This document shows, piece after piece, positions 28,558 through 37,343 of a stretch of DNA of 37,343 nucleotides. Numbering within the stretch: the first letter of the stretch is position 1; each line of letters starts with the position of its first letter. Where the stretch lies: positions 1-37,343 of the forward strand of contig JAAYQG010000151.1 of assembly GCA_012519415.1 (NCBI GenBank). The letters run 5' to 3'. This DNA comes from Treponema sp. (GTDB lineage: Bacteria > Spirochaetota > Spirochaetia > Treponematales > Treponemataceae). Below the pieces are notes generated by a model that had not been told where the DNA came from, did no database searches, and saw only the letters and a list, made by a program, of their open reading frames with translations. The position numbers and the translations under genes are program-made.

Positions 28558-29237
28558 AAAGCAATAAGATTTCCATTTTTTATGCTGTAAACGACATCGC
28601 CGTTTTGCGCCAATTTCATATCATGTGTAACAAGAATAAGAGTTTTTTTATAGCGTTCCACTAACGAGAACAAAAGATTTCCTACATTTTGTGCATTTGC
28701 AGGGTCTAAATTGCCTGTAGGTTCATCTGCAAGTATAAGTTCAGGATTATTAATAAGTGCTCTTGCAACTGCGACTCTCTGGCGTTCTCCGCCCGAAAGT
28801 TGCGACGGAAAATGATAAAATCGTTGTTCTAAGCCTGCATCACATAAAAGTGCTTTTGCTTTTTCCATAGCTTTTCTTTTTGAAACACCTGCAATTAATG
28901 CACTCATTGCGACATTTTCAACTGCATTAAAATCTTTTAGAAGATAATGAAACTGAAAAATAAGCCCAAGCACATTTGTGCGATAATAAGTCAATTTGTC
29001 TTCATTTTGTGTATTTACTACAAAGTTACCAACTTTTACAGACCCGCTGCTTGAAGAATCCAGTGCACCGATTATGTTTAATAATGTGCTTTTGCCTGAA
29101 CCGCTTTTGCCTGTTATAACAACTTTAGTACCTTTTTCAACATACAGCGAAAGATTTTTTAGTATTTCGAGTTGTTCACTTTCTGTATTATAAATTTTTG
29201 ACAAATTTTCAACTTTAACTAATATTTCATTATTCAT
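28554..29237 (-). CDS. LolD-type ABC ATP-binding protein
   Basis: GKSGSGKST, LSGGERQRVAVARAL, LILADEPTGNLDPANA; start set at MNNEILVKVEN. Confidence 0.9.
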   Translation of the reverse strand: MNNEILVKVENLSKIYNTESEQLEILKNLSLYVEKGTKVVITGKSGSGKSTLLNIIGALDSSSSGSVKVGNFVVNTQNEDKLTYYRTNVLGLIFQFHYLLKDFNAVENVAMSALIAGVSKRKAMEKAKALLCDAGLEQRFYHFPSQLSGGERQRVAVARALINNPELILADEPTGNLDPANAQNVGNLLFSLVERYKKTLILVTHDMKLAQNGDVVYSIKNGNLIAL

Positions 29238-30525
29238 CGCGCAAAACCTCTGCACAAGACAAATTAAGAATACCTCTGCTTGCAGCCCATGCAGCTACAA
29301 GCGAAGCAAAAATACCAAAAACTGCAATCATGCAAACTTCACTCAAAATAATTCTTGGTGGAACAGATGCAAAAACAGTATACATCATATTCTGCTCTAT
29401 ATAGTGTACTTTTTCTGGTGCAAAAAACAATATAAATGAATGTTTTACATGAAATAAAAATTCTGAAATTGTATGAAGAATCTTATTTATATTTATGCAA
29501 AGAAAAAGTCCTAAAGCTGTACCTGAAACAGAACCTGTAAAACCTGTTAGAAAGCCTTGCATTATAAAAACAGCTTGAATATCATTTTTTTTTGCACCCA
29601 AAGCTGAAAAAATAGCAATATCGTCTTTTCGTTCAAAAACAATGCGGCGAAGACTGTTAAAAATATTTACACCAACAACAACAAAAATCAGCAACACCAG
29701 CATCATAATCATATTTTTTTCAATACGGAGTGCACCAAAAAAAGCACGGTTATAACTTCTCCAAGATTCAAAACTCAAATTAGGAAATTTTTTTGAAATT
29801 CTTGAAATAAAACGGGTATCAATACTGCTATCTTTCAGCTTTATTCCAATAACAGGCAAAACATCTTTTCCAAAAAGAGTTTTTTTGCTTTTGTCGGAAA
29901 CAAATATAAACGATGAATTTATTCCAGAATAGCCGCATGAAAAAATACCAGAAACTTTATAAATTCTGCTTGTATCAATAAGGCTTACATCAGAAGATCC
30001 AGAAACAGCAACAAGAGTTACTTCATCTCCAATACCAACATTCAAATCTGTAGCAATATTTTCACCTATTACAACATAATTATGCTCATATAAATCAAAA
30101 TTTCCGCGAACAATTTTTAGCTCTCTTTTAAATCCGCTGTCTTTTTGACATATATCCGGATTTACAGCTCGAACAAGAACAGCGCTTTGTCGTCCTTTAT
30201 CAGAAGCAACAAGACTTTGTCCCTCATAAAAAGGTGTACAAACTGTAATATCAGAATCAAATTTTGACTTTTCAACAAAAACAGCACAATCTTCAGCAGA
30301 ATTACATTTTACACGAATGTGGTAAGAACTTATTTCAAGAATGCTATCAATGTAACTCATTTGCAAACCGTTCATTACTGAAATTATTGTAATAAGGGTC
30401 ATTACTCCAAAAGCGATGCCCAAAGATGCTAAAAAAGAAGTTAATGCACCGCGTCCTTTTTTATCAACAGAAGCAAATCTTCTTGAAACAAATACAAGCC
30501 ATGAAATAGAAAATCTTATTTTCAT
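29230..30525 (-). CDS. LolC/LolE-type (FtsX-domain) ABC permease
   Basis: 431 aa; 'VNIFNSLRRIVFERKDDIAIFSALGAKKNDIQAVFIMQGFLTGFTGSVSG'. Confidence 0.85.
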   Translation of the reverse strand: MKIRFSISWLVFVSRRFASVDKKGRGALTSFLASLGIAFGVMTLITIISVMNGLQMSYIDSILEISSYHIRVKCNSAEDCAVFVEKSKFDSDITVCTPFYEGQSLVASDKGRQSAVLVRAVNPDICQKDSGFKRELKIVRGNFDLYEHNYVVIGENIATDLNVGIGDEVTLVAVSGSSDVSLIDTSRIYKVSGIFSCGYSGINSSFIFVSDKSKKTLFGKDVLPVIGIKLKDSSIDTRFISRISKKFPNLSFESWRSYNRAFFGALRIEKNMIMMLVLLIFVVVGVNIFNSLRRIVFERKDDIAIFSALGAKKNDIQAVFIMQGFLTGFTGSVSGTALGLFLCININKILHTISEFLFHVKHSFILFFAPEKVHYIEQNMMYTVFASVPPRIILSEVCMIAVFGIFASLVAAWAASRGILNLSCAEVLRDE

Positions 30526-31346
30526 TCACTTATGCTCCTGATAATTTTGCCGTTGCGTTCAATATATTGAGCTTTTTTTACTCCGTTTTCATAAGAAGTT
30601 ACTACAGTTGTGCCGTCATCAAATATAACTTTTTCTTGATAATCTTTTTCGTTAATATAAGTTTTTACAAATACTTCTTTATTGCTTTCGTACCGTTTTT
30701 CATCTGGTCTAAGACCTTTGCCGTCATATGAAAATATTATTTTTATATGTCCATGTTCTAAACTAGCGGTTTGTTCTTCAATAACGCGCCCTTTTTCATC
30801 ATATTTTTTCATAAATGAACTAATCGGCTTTTTTTTGGGCTGATTAATTTCATTCAACTCAAAAACAGATTCTGCAGCTACAGTTCCGCATGGATTATAA
30901 CGCGTTTTTATCTGAGTTTTTTCATCGAATCGAGTAATTGTGCGCTGTTTTTTATGCGTAAGAGTTTCGGTTTCTGCATAAGTATACAAAGTTTCTACAG
31001 CTAAAATAGGCGAATCGCTCGTATAATTCCATTTTTGTTCTTTCACAATATTCATTTCTGCGTCGTAAAAACATTGTTTATAACCGGTTTCATCTGCTAA
31101 AACAATTGAACTTATATTGTTTTTGGAGCGCACAACATAAGCGACATCACCTGCACTTTTAGCATCAAAAGCTGAACCGCTACGCAAAATACGAAAACGC
31201 CCTCTTTTATCAATGCGCAAGTTTTCTGTGCAAAATGCAAAAGAAAGAAAAACAAAAAAGAAAATAAAAACCAACGCATTTTTTTTTGCGTTAGATGAGT
31301 TAATAAAATTATTCACCAATAAATGCTTCCACATAAGAATCAGCAT
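30522..31346 (-). CDS. Exported protein of unknown function
   Basis: Signal peptide 'KNALVFIFFFVFLSFAFCTEN', repeated Tyr/Gly-rich 'YDEKGRVIEEQ' strands; exact start uncertain (several ATGs overlap the ftsY end). Confidence 0.7.
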   Translation of the reverse strand: MLILMWKHLLVNNFINSSNAKKNALVFIFFFVFLSFAFCTENLRIDKRGRFRILRSGSAFDAKSAGDVAYVVRSKNNISSIVLADETGYKQCFYDAEMNIVKEQKWNYTSDSPILAVETLYTYAETETLTHKKQRTITRFDEKTQIKTRYNPCGTVAAESVFELNEINQPKKKPISSFMKKYDEKGRVIEEQTASLEHGHIKIIFSYDGKGLRPDEKRYESNKEVFVKTYINEKDYQEKVIFDDGTTVVTSYENGVKKAQYIERNGKIIRSISE

Positions 31347-32184
31347 TAAAAATGCTCAAATCGTCATATTTTTCGCCTGTTCCGACAAAAGCAACAGGCA
31401 AATTCAATTCTTTGCCAATAAGAGCTGCAATTCCGCCACGCGCAGTAGAATCATATTTTGCAAGAACAACCGCATCAATTTTTACAGCTTCATTGAAAAC
31501 TTCAGCTTGACGCAAAGCATTTTGACCTGTAGTTGCATCAATTACAAGAATTTTTTTATAACAACCTTCACTGGCTTTTTGCGCAGCAATTCGATCAATT
31601 TTTTGAAGCTCACGTATAAGATTTTCTTTATTGTGAAGCCTTCCTGCTGTATCTGCTATTACAAGTCCTCCTCCTTGTGCGGAAACTGCATCAGCAGCAT
31701 CAAAAACAACAGCTCCGGGGTCGCTTCCATTTTGATGAGCAACAACACGAATATTAAGTTTTCCTCCGTGATAAACAAGCTGCTCAATGGCTGCAGCGCG
31801 AAACGTATCAGCAGCAGCAAGAACAATAGGTTTTACGTTTTTATCATCAAAATATTTTGCAATTTTTGCAGCTGTTGTTGTTTTTCCAACGCCATTTACT
31901 CCAAGCATTAGATAAATTGAAGTTTTAGAAGGAACAGGTTCAAGTTTAATTTCTTTTACAAATGAGCGAATATTCTGTTTCAATAGAACAAAAACGTCTT
32001 CTTTTGTTGTTGCTCCGTTTTTTTTACATTCTTTTTCAATCTGTTCTGCAAGTTCAAAAGCTGTTTTTGCACCTAAATCGCCTTCGATTAATGTATCAGC
32101 CAAATCTTCAAAGAAGTCTGATGAAAATTGTGATTTATGTGAAAACAACGATTTTAATTTTTCTGAAAATTTATTTTTTGCCAT
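31309..32184 (-). CDS. ftsY: Signal recognition particle receptor FtsY
   Basis: 291 aa; 'GVNGVGKTTTAAKIAKYF', 'AADTFRAAAIEQL', 'IADTAGRLHNKENLIRELQKI', 'VVLAKYDSTARGG'; no acidic N-terminal A domain. Confidence 0.95.
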   Translation of the reverse strand: MAKNKFSEKLKSLFSHKSQFSSDFFEDLADTLIEGDLGAKTAFELAEQIEKECKKNGATTKEDVFVLLKQNIRSFVKEIKLEPVPSKTSIYLMLGVNGVGKTTTAAKIAKYFDDKNVKPIVLAAADTFRAAAIEQLVYHGGKLNIRVVAHQNGSDPGAVVFDAADAVSAQGGGLVIADTAGRLHNKENLIRELQKIDRIAAQKASEGCYKKILVIDATTGQNALRQAEVFNEAVKIDAVVLAKYDSTARGGIAALIGKELNLPVAFVGTGEKYDDLSIFNADSYVEAFIGE

Positions 32185-32218
32185 GTATTTTCCTCTTTGT
32201 AAAACATTTTGTATTTAA

Positions 32219-33931
32219 TTAATGTTTATCTTCTTTTTCAACATTTTCTTCTTGCACATCATCAGGATTTTCAGACTCATCAACAAATTCAATTTCATAC
32301 GGTTCAATTTCAAATCTATTTTTGCGGTGAATTTTGCTGTTCTTTTTTTCTGTAATATCAACAGACTGAGGCAGAATTTTATTTGCATTATACAAATAGC
32401 GTCCAAGTTGGAACAAAAAATTCACACTAAGCGTAACTGTTGCCGCAGTAGAATAACTTGCAAACTGTTGCCACTGTTCAGCAGAAGATTGATCGGCTCT
32501 ATTATAGAGAACAGAATTTTTTGTTGCTATATTCATGCCTTTTGAAAAAAACAATAACGGCATAGAAAAAAGCAATGCCGCATACGAATTATACAAATTG
32601 GCTCGGCTTTTTTCAATCTCGCGGGTATAATCATCGAGAACAGCTTCAAAAACAATTGTGCCATGTGCATTACCATCTTTTGAATCTGCACGTTGCGTTT
32701 TGTTTCTTACAACATAAAAACGGTTTCTGCCATCTTGAGCATCAATTTCTCCCAAAGTTGTACCATGTTCAACTGAAACATGAGAAGCATTTTCAAGAGG
32801 AAGCCCCAAAGCATAAAGGCTTTGATTTTTAGTCTGTGCTTCAAATGCAACATTGACAATTTTTTTCGGTTGCATCTTAACCTGAATAATAAATTCGTCA
32901 GTTTCTGTAAAAGCATATTCAAAACGTTTTGATTCGTATCCATTTGAATATATGTAAATCTGATGCGTACCGTTTTCAACTTCAATTTCAGTTGTTTTTT
33001 GGGGAAGTGCGCCGTCTATATAGATTCTGGCATTTTTTGCTGCTTCTTCCGGAATAATTTCAAAATGCAACTGCACAGGTTTTGAATTGAGCACAAAAGG
33101 ATATAATTCACTTGAAATTATTTCTGCAAGAGAAGGCAAATCTTCAAGACTACCGACATCGCTAACAGATGCTGCAACTATTCCGCCTGGAAAAACTGAA
33201 AGTTCTACAGTTATGCTTAAAAAACCTGAACGTTCAATAACATTTCCACTTAACAAGCCGGATATTTTTTCATCTAAGACACGATTTTCAAAAGCATATA
33301 AGTTTTCATCTTCTCGTTTAGCTTCAAATTTTTTTGAAGAATCTTCTTGCCATACTTTAATGCGAAGCTTGTCGCCCGGTCGTTCATCTGAAACATAAGC
33401 AATTTTTTGATTCACCGAAAACGGTCGCTTCTTAAAAGAGGGATCTTCTCCTAACGGATTCGCATTTTTTTTAAGATTAATTGATATTTTTTTTCTAATT
33501 TCTTCAATTCGCTTGTCAGATTCTTTTTCAAGTTTTTGCTTTTGTTTTTTTGAAGCGGCATTGAACATAATTGCATCTCGGCTTCTAATTTCAGAAGATA
33601 AATTTGCGAAAAGCTCTTTTCGTTCAGTCTTTAATTCATACCGAACACGCCGTTCGATTTCAGATTCTTCAAGAAGATGACTTCCTTTGCCGTCTAAACA
33701 ACTTAAAATTAAAGATGGAAGCTCATCTGCTGCTTTTTGGGCAGATTCTTTTCCTACTTGGGAAGCTGAAAAACTGAAAGGAACAGTAGCTATAACCCAT
33801 TCATCTGCAAAAAGCAAAAAGAAAGGACATAAAAACATAAAAATGCATAATTTTAATTTGTGCGGAATATTCAATCTAGCGATATCATTTACAATATGCC
33901 TTGCAACATGACCTTTAATATATTTTTTCAC
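32219..33931 (-). CDS. Exported PEGA-domain-like protein
   Basis: 570 aa; signal peptide-like 'LKLCIFMFLCPFFLLFADEW', PEGA-like 'ARIYIDGALPQKTTEIEVENGTHQIYIYSNGYESKRFEYAF', C-terminal hydrophobic segments and acidic tail. Confidence 0.7.
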   Translation of the reverse strand: MKKYIKGHVARHIVNDIARLNIPHKLKLCIFMFLCPFFLLFADEWVIATVPFSFSASQVGKESAQKAADELPSLILSCLDGKGSHLLEESEIERRVRYELKTERKELFANLSSEIRSRDAIMFNAASKKQKQKLEKESDKRIEEIRKKISINLKKNANPLGEDPSFKKRPFSVNQKIAYVSDERPGDKLRIKVWQEDSSKKFEAKREDENLYAFENRVLDEKISGLLSGNVIERSGFLSITVELSVFPGGIVAASVSDVGSLEDLPSLAEIISSELYPFVLNSKPVQLHFEIIPEEAAKNARIYIDGALPQKTTEIEVENGTHQIYIYSNGYESKRFEYAFTETDEFIIQVKMQPKKIVNVAFEAQTKNQSLYALGLPLENASHVSVEHGTTLGEIDAQDGRNRFYVVRNKTQRADSKDGNAHGTIVFEAVLDDYTREIEKSRANLYNSYAALLFSMPLLFFSKGMNIATKNSVLYNRADQSSAEQWQQFASYSTAATVTLSVNFLFQLGRYLYNANKILPQSVDITEKKNSKIHRKNRFEIEPYEIEFVDESENPDDVQEENVEKEDKH

Positions 33932-34028
33932 AAATACTCCATTTCAATATTCATTTTATCTCATGCGGAATATCGGCAAAATTTAAATATAATGCACAAA
34001 TGCTAAAACGCAACTGTAGCACAAGATA

Positions 34029-35166
34029 CTAAACATTCATATCATCTTCAGAACTAAAATCCGATGCAAGACCTTTCCATTTAAGCTGCAAAAATATTTC
34101 AATAAATTCGTCAATATTGCCGTCCATTACAGACTGAATATTTCCAACTTCGTGCTTTGTGCGATGATCTTTGACCATTGTATAAGGCTGAAAAACATAC
34201 GAACGAATCTGATTGCCCCAAGAAATATCTTTTTTTTCTTGAGAATACTTTGCATTTTCTTTTTCTTTTTCTGCCCTGTAATATTCGTACAAACGAGCAC
34301 GAAGCATATTCATAGCCGTTTGGCGATTCATTGTTTGGCTTCGTTCTGTTTGACATGCGACAACAATGCCTGTTGGAAGGTGTGTAAAACGAACAGCAGA
34401 ATCGGTTTTATTAACATGCTGCCCGCCGGCTCCACCTGAACGGTATGTATCAACGCGCAAATCTTCCGGTTTAATCTCTACTTCAATACTATCATCAAGC
34501 ACAGGAAAAACATAAACAGAAGAAAAAGATGTATGACGGCGTGCATTTGAATCAAAAGGACTTATGCGCACAAGACGATGAACTCCTGCTTCCGATTTTA
34601 AATATCCATAAGCATATTCACCTGTAATTTCCGCTGTAACGGATTTTATACCGCCTTCTGCTTCAAGAATATCTACAACCTGAATTTTATAACCATGTCG
34701 TTCGCACCAACGTGAATACATTCTAAAAAGCATTTGTGCCCAATCACAAGCTTCTGTTCCGCCTGCACCTGCATGAATTGTAAAATATGCGCCATTTCGG
34801 TCAACTTCATCGGAAAGCAAATTAAGGATGCTTTGTTTTTCAAATTTTACGCGAATATCATCTATAGCAGTTTGGATTTCTTCTTCAAGAGATTCATCAT
34901 CGCTTTCTACTGCAAGTTCATAAAGAGTTTCTGCATCATCAATAGCAGCGACAAGCTCTTTCCATGGTTCAATTCGCGCTTTTAGGGCTTTTATATCACC
35001 CATAATTTTTTCCGCTTTTTGCGGATTATCCCAAAAGCCAGGCTTTCCCGTAAGTGTTTCTTTTTCTGCAATTTTAGATTCTATCGCAACAGAGTCAAAG
35101 ACGCCCCCAAATTTCAAGAATATCAGCTTTTAAATCCATTAATGGAATTTTTAATTCATCAAGCAT
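34029..35166 (-). CDS. prfB: Peptide chain release factor 2 with +1 programmed frameshift
   Basis: Join on minus: 35166-35098 (MLDELKIPLMDLKADILEIWGRL), skip T35097, 35096-34029 (DSVAIESKIAEK...). 'GGGGG CGT CTT TGA C' shift site; GGQ 'SGGAGGQHVNK'; SPF tripeptide. Confidence 0.95.
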
Positions 35167-35316
35167 TGTTTTTCCTTATTAATAAATACTTTTCAAATTT
35201 CGGTATGAATTACCTTTGGCATTCTAAAGCCATTAAACTTTTCGTAATTTCAAAAAAGCAAAAAGCATAAAAATCACATTGTAATTTTATAAAGCGAAGA
35301 GAGGTTAAATTTTAAG

Positions 35317-35592
35317 CTACGACATTCGCATAAGCATTTTGCGCCACTTTTTCTTGTTTAATTCGGTAATTGCCATAACGCCTTGAACAGGATATTGATA
35401 AATGCGCAGAGTATCGTAATAATCTGTAACTCGATCAATGTCCTTTTTAAGCGCGAGCAATCGCGCTTCACTTACAGCAGTATGTTCCCAGCAAGAACGC
35501 TGCTTCTTAGTATAACCGTAAAATGTAAGAATTTGAGCGAGAGCCTTTGCTGATTCGGCTGCGCCCGGATCTAAAATAACAGAAACAAACAT
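35317..35592 (-). CDS. Small Cas2-like (ferredoxin-fold) protein, stand-alone
   Basis: 91 aa 'MFVSVILDPGAAESAKALAQILTFYGYTKKQRSCWEHTAVSEARLLALKKDIDRVTDYYDTLRIYQYPVQGVMAITELNKKKWRKML'; Cas2-like b-a-b-b-a-b pattern with YGYxxxQxxxWE and DxxDxLRIYQYP. Confidence 0.5.
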   Translation of the reverse strand: MFVSVILDPGAAESAKALAQILTFYGYTKKQRSCWEHTAVSEARLLALKKDIDRVTDYYDTLRIYQYPVQGVMAITELNKKKWRKMLMRMS

Positions 35593-35655
35593 ACATCTAG
35601 AATATGATAATCAAAGTATCTTGTCAAACTGTATTTTTTGGTTAATTATAGAACT

Positions 35656-36807
35656 ATGAAACGAATATTTATATCGGTTGCTTTTTTGGGATTTTCGCTT
35701 TTTTTATTGACAGCGCAGACAGTTACCGCAGTTACAGATATTTCTGTTCTTGTTACAAATATGTCTGTTCAAATTACATGGAAGCGTGGGCAAGGTTATT
35801 CATATTCACCTGATGTAAATTATAGAATTTATAGAGATACAAAACCGCTAACAAAACAAACTGTAAATTCCATGACACTTATCGCCGAACAAGATTCAAG
35901 TCAGTTGATTTTTTCTGAAATTTTGCCGGATACGGCTCAATATTATTATGCTGTAATGGCTGTAAAAGAAGATTCTTTTCTTACCGGTGCAGTAATTCAC
36001 GGCAAAAATGCAACATCGGAAGCTGTAACTGGACAATATTCCGAATGGGAAGAAAATGAAAAAGCAAATATAAGCAATTTTAATGTTATTACACGAAACA
36101 ATTCTGTAATTATTACATACACAACAGAAAAAAAGGGTAAAAGATTAAACCTTTACAGAAGTTCTTCTGCATTTACAAATATTGACAGCCTTGCAAACGC
36201 ATTTTTAATAACAAGTTTTATAGATACAGGCACTCCATTAACAGATGTTCCGCCTCAAAACCAATATTTTTACTATGCACTCATTGAAGAAAGTTCTGTA
36301 AGCGATGGAACAGCTCGTTTTTTTCGGGGAATAACAACATCTTTAGCTCCTATCTGCATTTTTCGCTCCAATTCAAACGTAACAACATCTCCGCAAACAA
36401 CAAGAATTACGCCATTACCTCTTAATTCATCAAGCAAAGCACATTCCGATAGCGTCATCGACAAATTGCCTTTTGAATTAGATTTGGAAAATACAAAAAA
36501 CAAGCCTGAAAAAGATGTTTTTATTTTTCCAAGTGAAACAGCAAGATATTCGGGCGGGCAAACGGAATTAAGTTCAATTATTTCAAGCTGCTTTTCAACA
36601 AAAAACTGGTTAAAAGCAGAAACAGAATTAAAAAAATATATTTCCAATTCTACTTCAACGAGTGCGAAGCAAAGAGCAGAATTTTATCTTGCAGAAACTT
36701 ATTATTTTCTTGGAAAAAAAAGAGAAGCTTTGTTGCTTTTTCTTTCATTGAGAGAGCAATATCCGCTAGAAAGCGCTGAATGGATTGATGCAGTTATTTC
36801 TCTGTAA
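35656..36807 (+). CDS. Exported protein with fibronectin-III-like domains and C-terminal TPR-like helices
   Basis: Start set at MKRIFISVAFLGFSLFLLTAQ (signal peptide); 'VTDISVLVTNMSVQITWKRGQGYSYSPDVNYRIYRDTKPL' FN3-like; C-terminal 'AEFYLAETYYFLGKKREALLLFLSLREQYP'. Confidence 0.75.
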   Translation: MKRIFISVAFLGFSLFLLTAQTVTAVTDISVLVTNMSVQITWKRGQGYSYSPDVNYRIYRDTKPLTKQTVNSMTLIAEQDSSQLIFSEILPDTAQYYYAVMAVKEDSFLTGAVIHGKNATSEAVTGQYSEWEENEKANISNFNVITRNNSVIITYTTEKKGKRLNLYRSSSAFTNIDSLANAFLITSFIDTGTPLTDVPPQNQYFYYALIEESSVSDGTARFFRGITTSLAPICIFRSNSNVTTSPQTTRITPLPLNSSSKAHSDSVIDKLPFELDLENTKNKPEKDVFIFPSETARYSGGQTELSSIISSCFSTKNWLKAETELKKYISNSTSTSAKQRAEFYLAETYYFLGKKREALLLFLSLREQYPLESAEWIDAVISL

Positions 36808-36818
36808 TAGATTGAATG

Positions 36819-36837
36819 TTGAGTTTTGTAAACTCAA
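36819..36837 (+). terminator. Stem-loop after the FN3-like gene
   Basis: TTGAGTTT-TGT-AAACTCAA; no strong T-tract. Confidence 0.4.
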
Positions 36838-36909
36838 ACAAACATTCTTCTGTCTTATCATATACAAAATTAGCTGATTTTAGAAAACTCGATACTAAGT
36901 CTAATAAAT

Positions 36910-36956
36910 AATTTTGCACTTAAATCAAACAAAAAGTCCAATTTAAGTGCAAAATT
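36910..36956. repeat. 16-bp perfect inverted repeat at a convergent junction
   Basis: AATTTTGCACTTAAAT (36910-36925) / ATTTAAGTGCAAAATT (36941-36956), 15-nt loop. Confidence 0.85.
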
Positions 36957-37009
36957 CAGTTTTATTGCTAATATTAAATTTGTAGAGTTGACCTAATCGC
37001 AAAACCGAT

Positions 37010-37343
37010 TTATTTAATTGATTTAATCAAAGTAATTAATGCCGGTCTTTGTTTATCAACAGGAACAACATCTTCTTTTGTTTTTGCTCCATTAGCTTCC
37101 GGCACAGGCAAAAGCTCATCACCAATATTAATACGGTCGTAAAAGCCTTTTTGTTTAACAACTCCCTCAGAGATTTCTTCAGAAGGAACTGTAACAGTAA
37201 CTGTGCCAAACAAATCTTGTTCATCAAAAATAGTACCGAGCGTTTTATCTTCAATTACTACTTTATCTTTTTTGATTACATTAAAAACCATGTCTTTAGC
37301 AATTCCATCGGTTTTACCATAATCAATAAGAACAGTCGAGCCG
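37010..37343 (-). CDS. C-terminal part of a conserved hypothetical protein, truncated by the window end
   Basis: Frame stays open upstream of ATG 37291 to the edge (GSTVLIDYGKTDGIAKDMVFNVIKKDKVVIEDKTLGTIFDEQDLFGTVTVTVPSEEISEGVVKQKGFYDRINIGDEL). Confidence 0.65.
   Translation of the reverse strand, partial: GSTVLIDYGKTDGIAKDMVFNVIKKDKVVIEDKTLGTIFDEQDLFGTVTVTVPSEEISEGVVKQKGFYDRINIGDELLPVPEANGAKTKEDVVPVDKQRPALITLIKSIK

Noticed and set aside
31274-31293. AACGCA-T8-TGCGTT hairpin just after the ftsY stop as a terminator
   Set aside because: It lies within the signal-peptide coding region of the downstream overlapping gene and has a short stem; function as a terminator is not supported.
1-37343. 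CRISPR array near the Cas2-like gene, or transposase/integrase/prophage genes
   Set aside because: No regularly spaced direct repeats seen and no ORF with transposase, integrase or phage structural features; tRNA plus TA proximity alone does not support an island.

Overview
The window is 37,343 bp of AT-rich chromosome whose gene content and codon style look spirochaetal, probably Treponema (inference; no 16S in view). Most genes are on the minus strand. Main blocks, left to right: (i) the 3' end of a GH115-like alpha-glucuronidase and a small lipoprotein (+). (ii) A ~13 kb minus-strand carbohydrate-uptake cluster (1.15-14.2 kb) with two solute-binding proteins (one a 987-aa protein with two beta-sandwich/CBM-like domains), four LplB/LplC-type permeases, a membrane-anchored DUF5696-like protein with glycosidase-like features, a Yip1-like membrane protein and an NHL/TPR protein, but no ATPase. 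It is preceded by a near-consensus promoter with flanking direct repeats and a palindrome. (iii) A HicA/HicB toxin-antitoxin pair and tRNA-Val(TAC). (iv) An orphan FecCD/FecE pair and a NitT/TauT/ThiXYZ-type ABC system. (v) A 6-TM chemotaxis receptor. (vi) mcsA-mcsB-clpC without ctsR, in which McsB appears to have lost the guanidino-kinase catalytic cysteine and other active-site residues. (vii) A LolCDE-like operon, ftsY, and a PEGA-like surface protein. (viii) prfB with the classical +1 programmed frameshift. (ix) A stand-alone Cas2-like small protein, an exported FN3-like protein and a partial gene at the right edge. The best candidates for something under-described are the DUF5696/NHL/Yip1 dual-permease cluster next to GH115 and the catalytically degenerate McsB. 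All calls come from reading the sequence; no searches were run.
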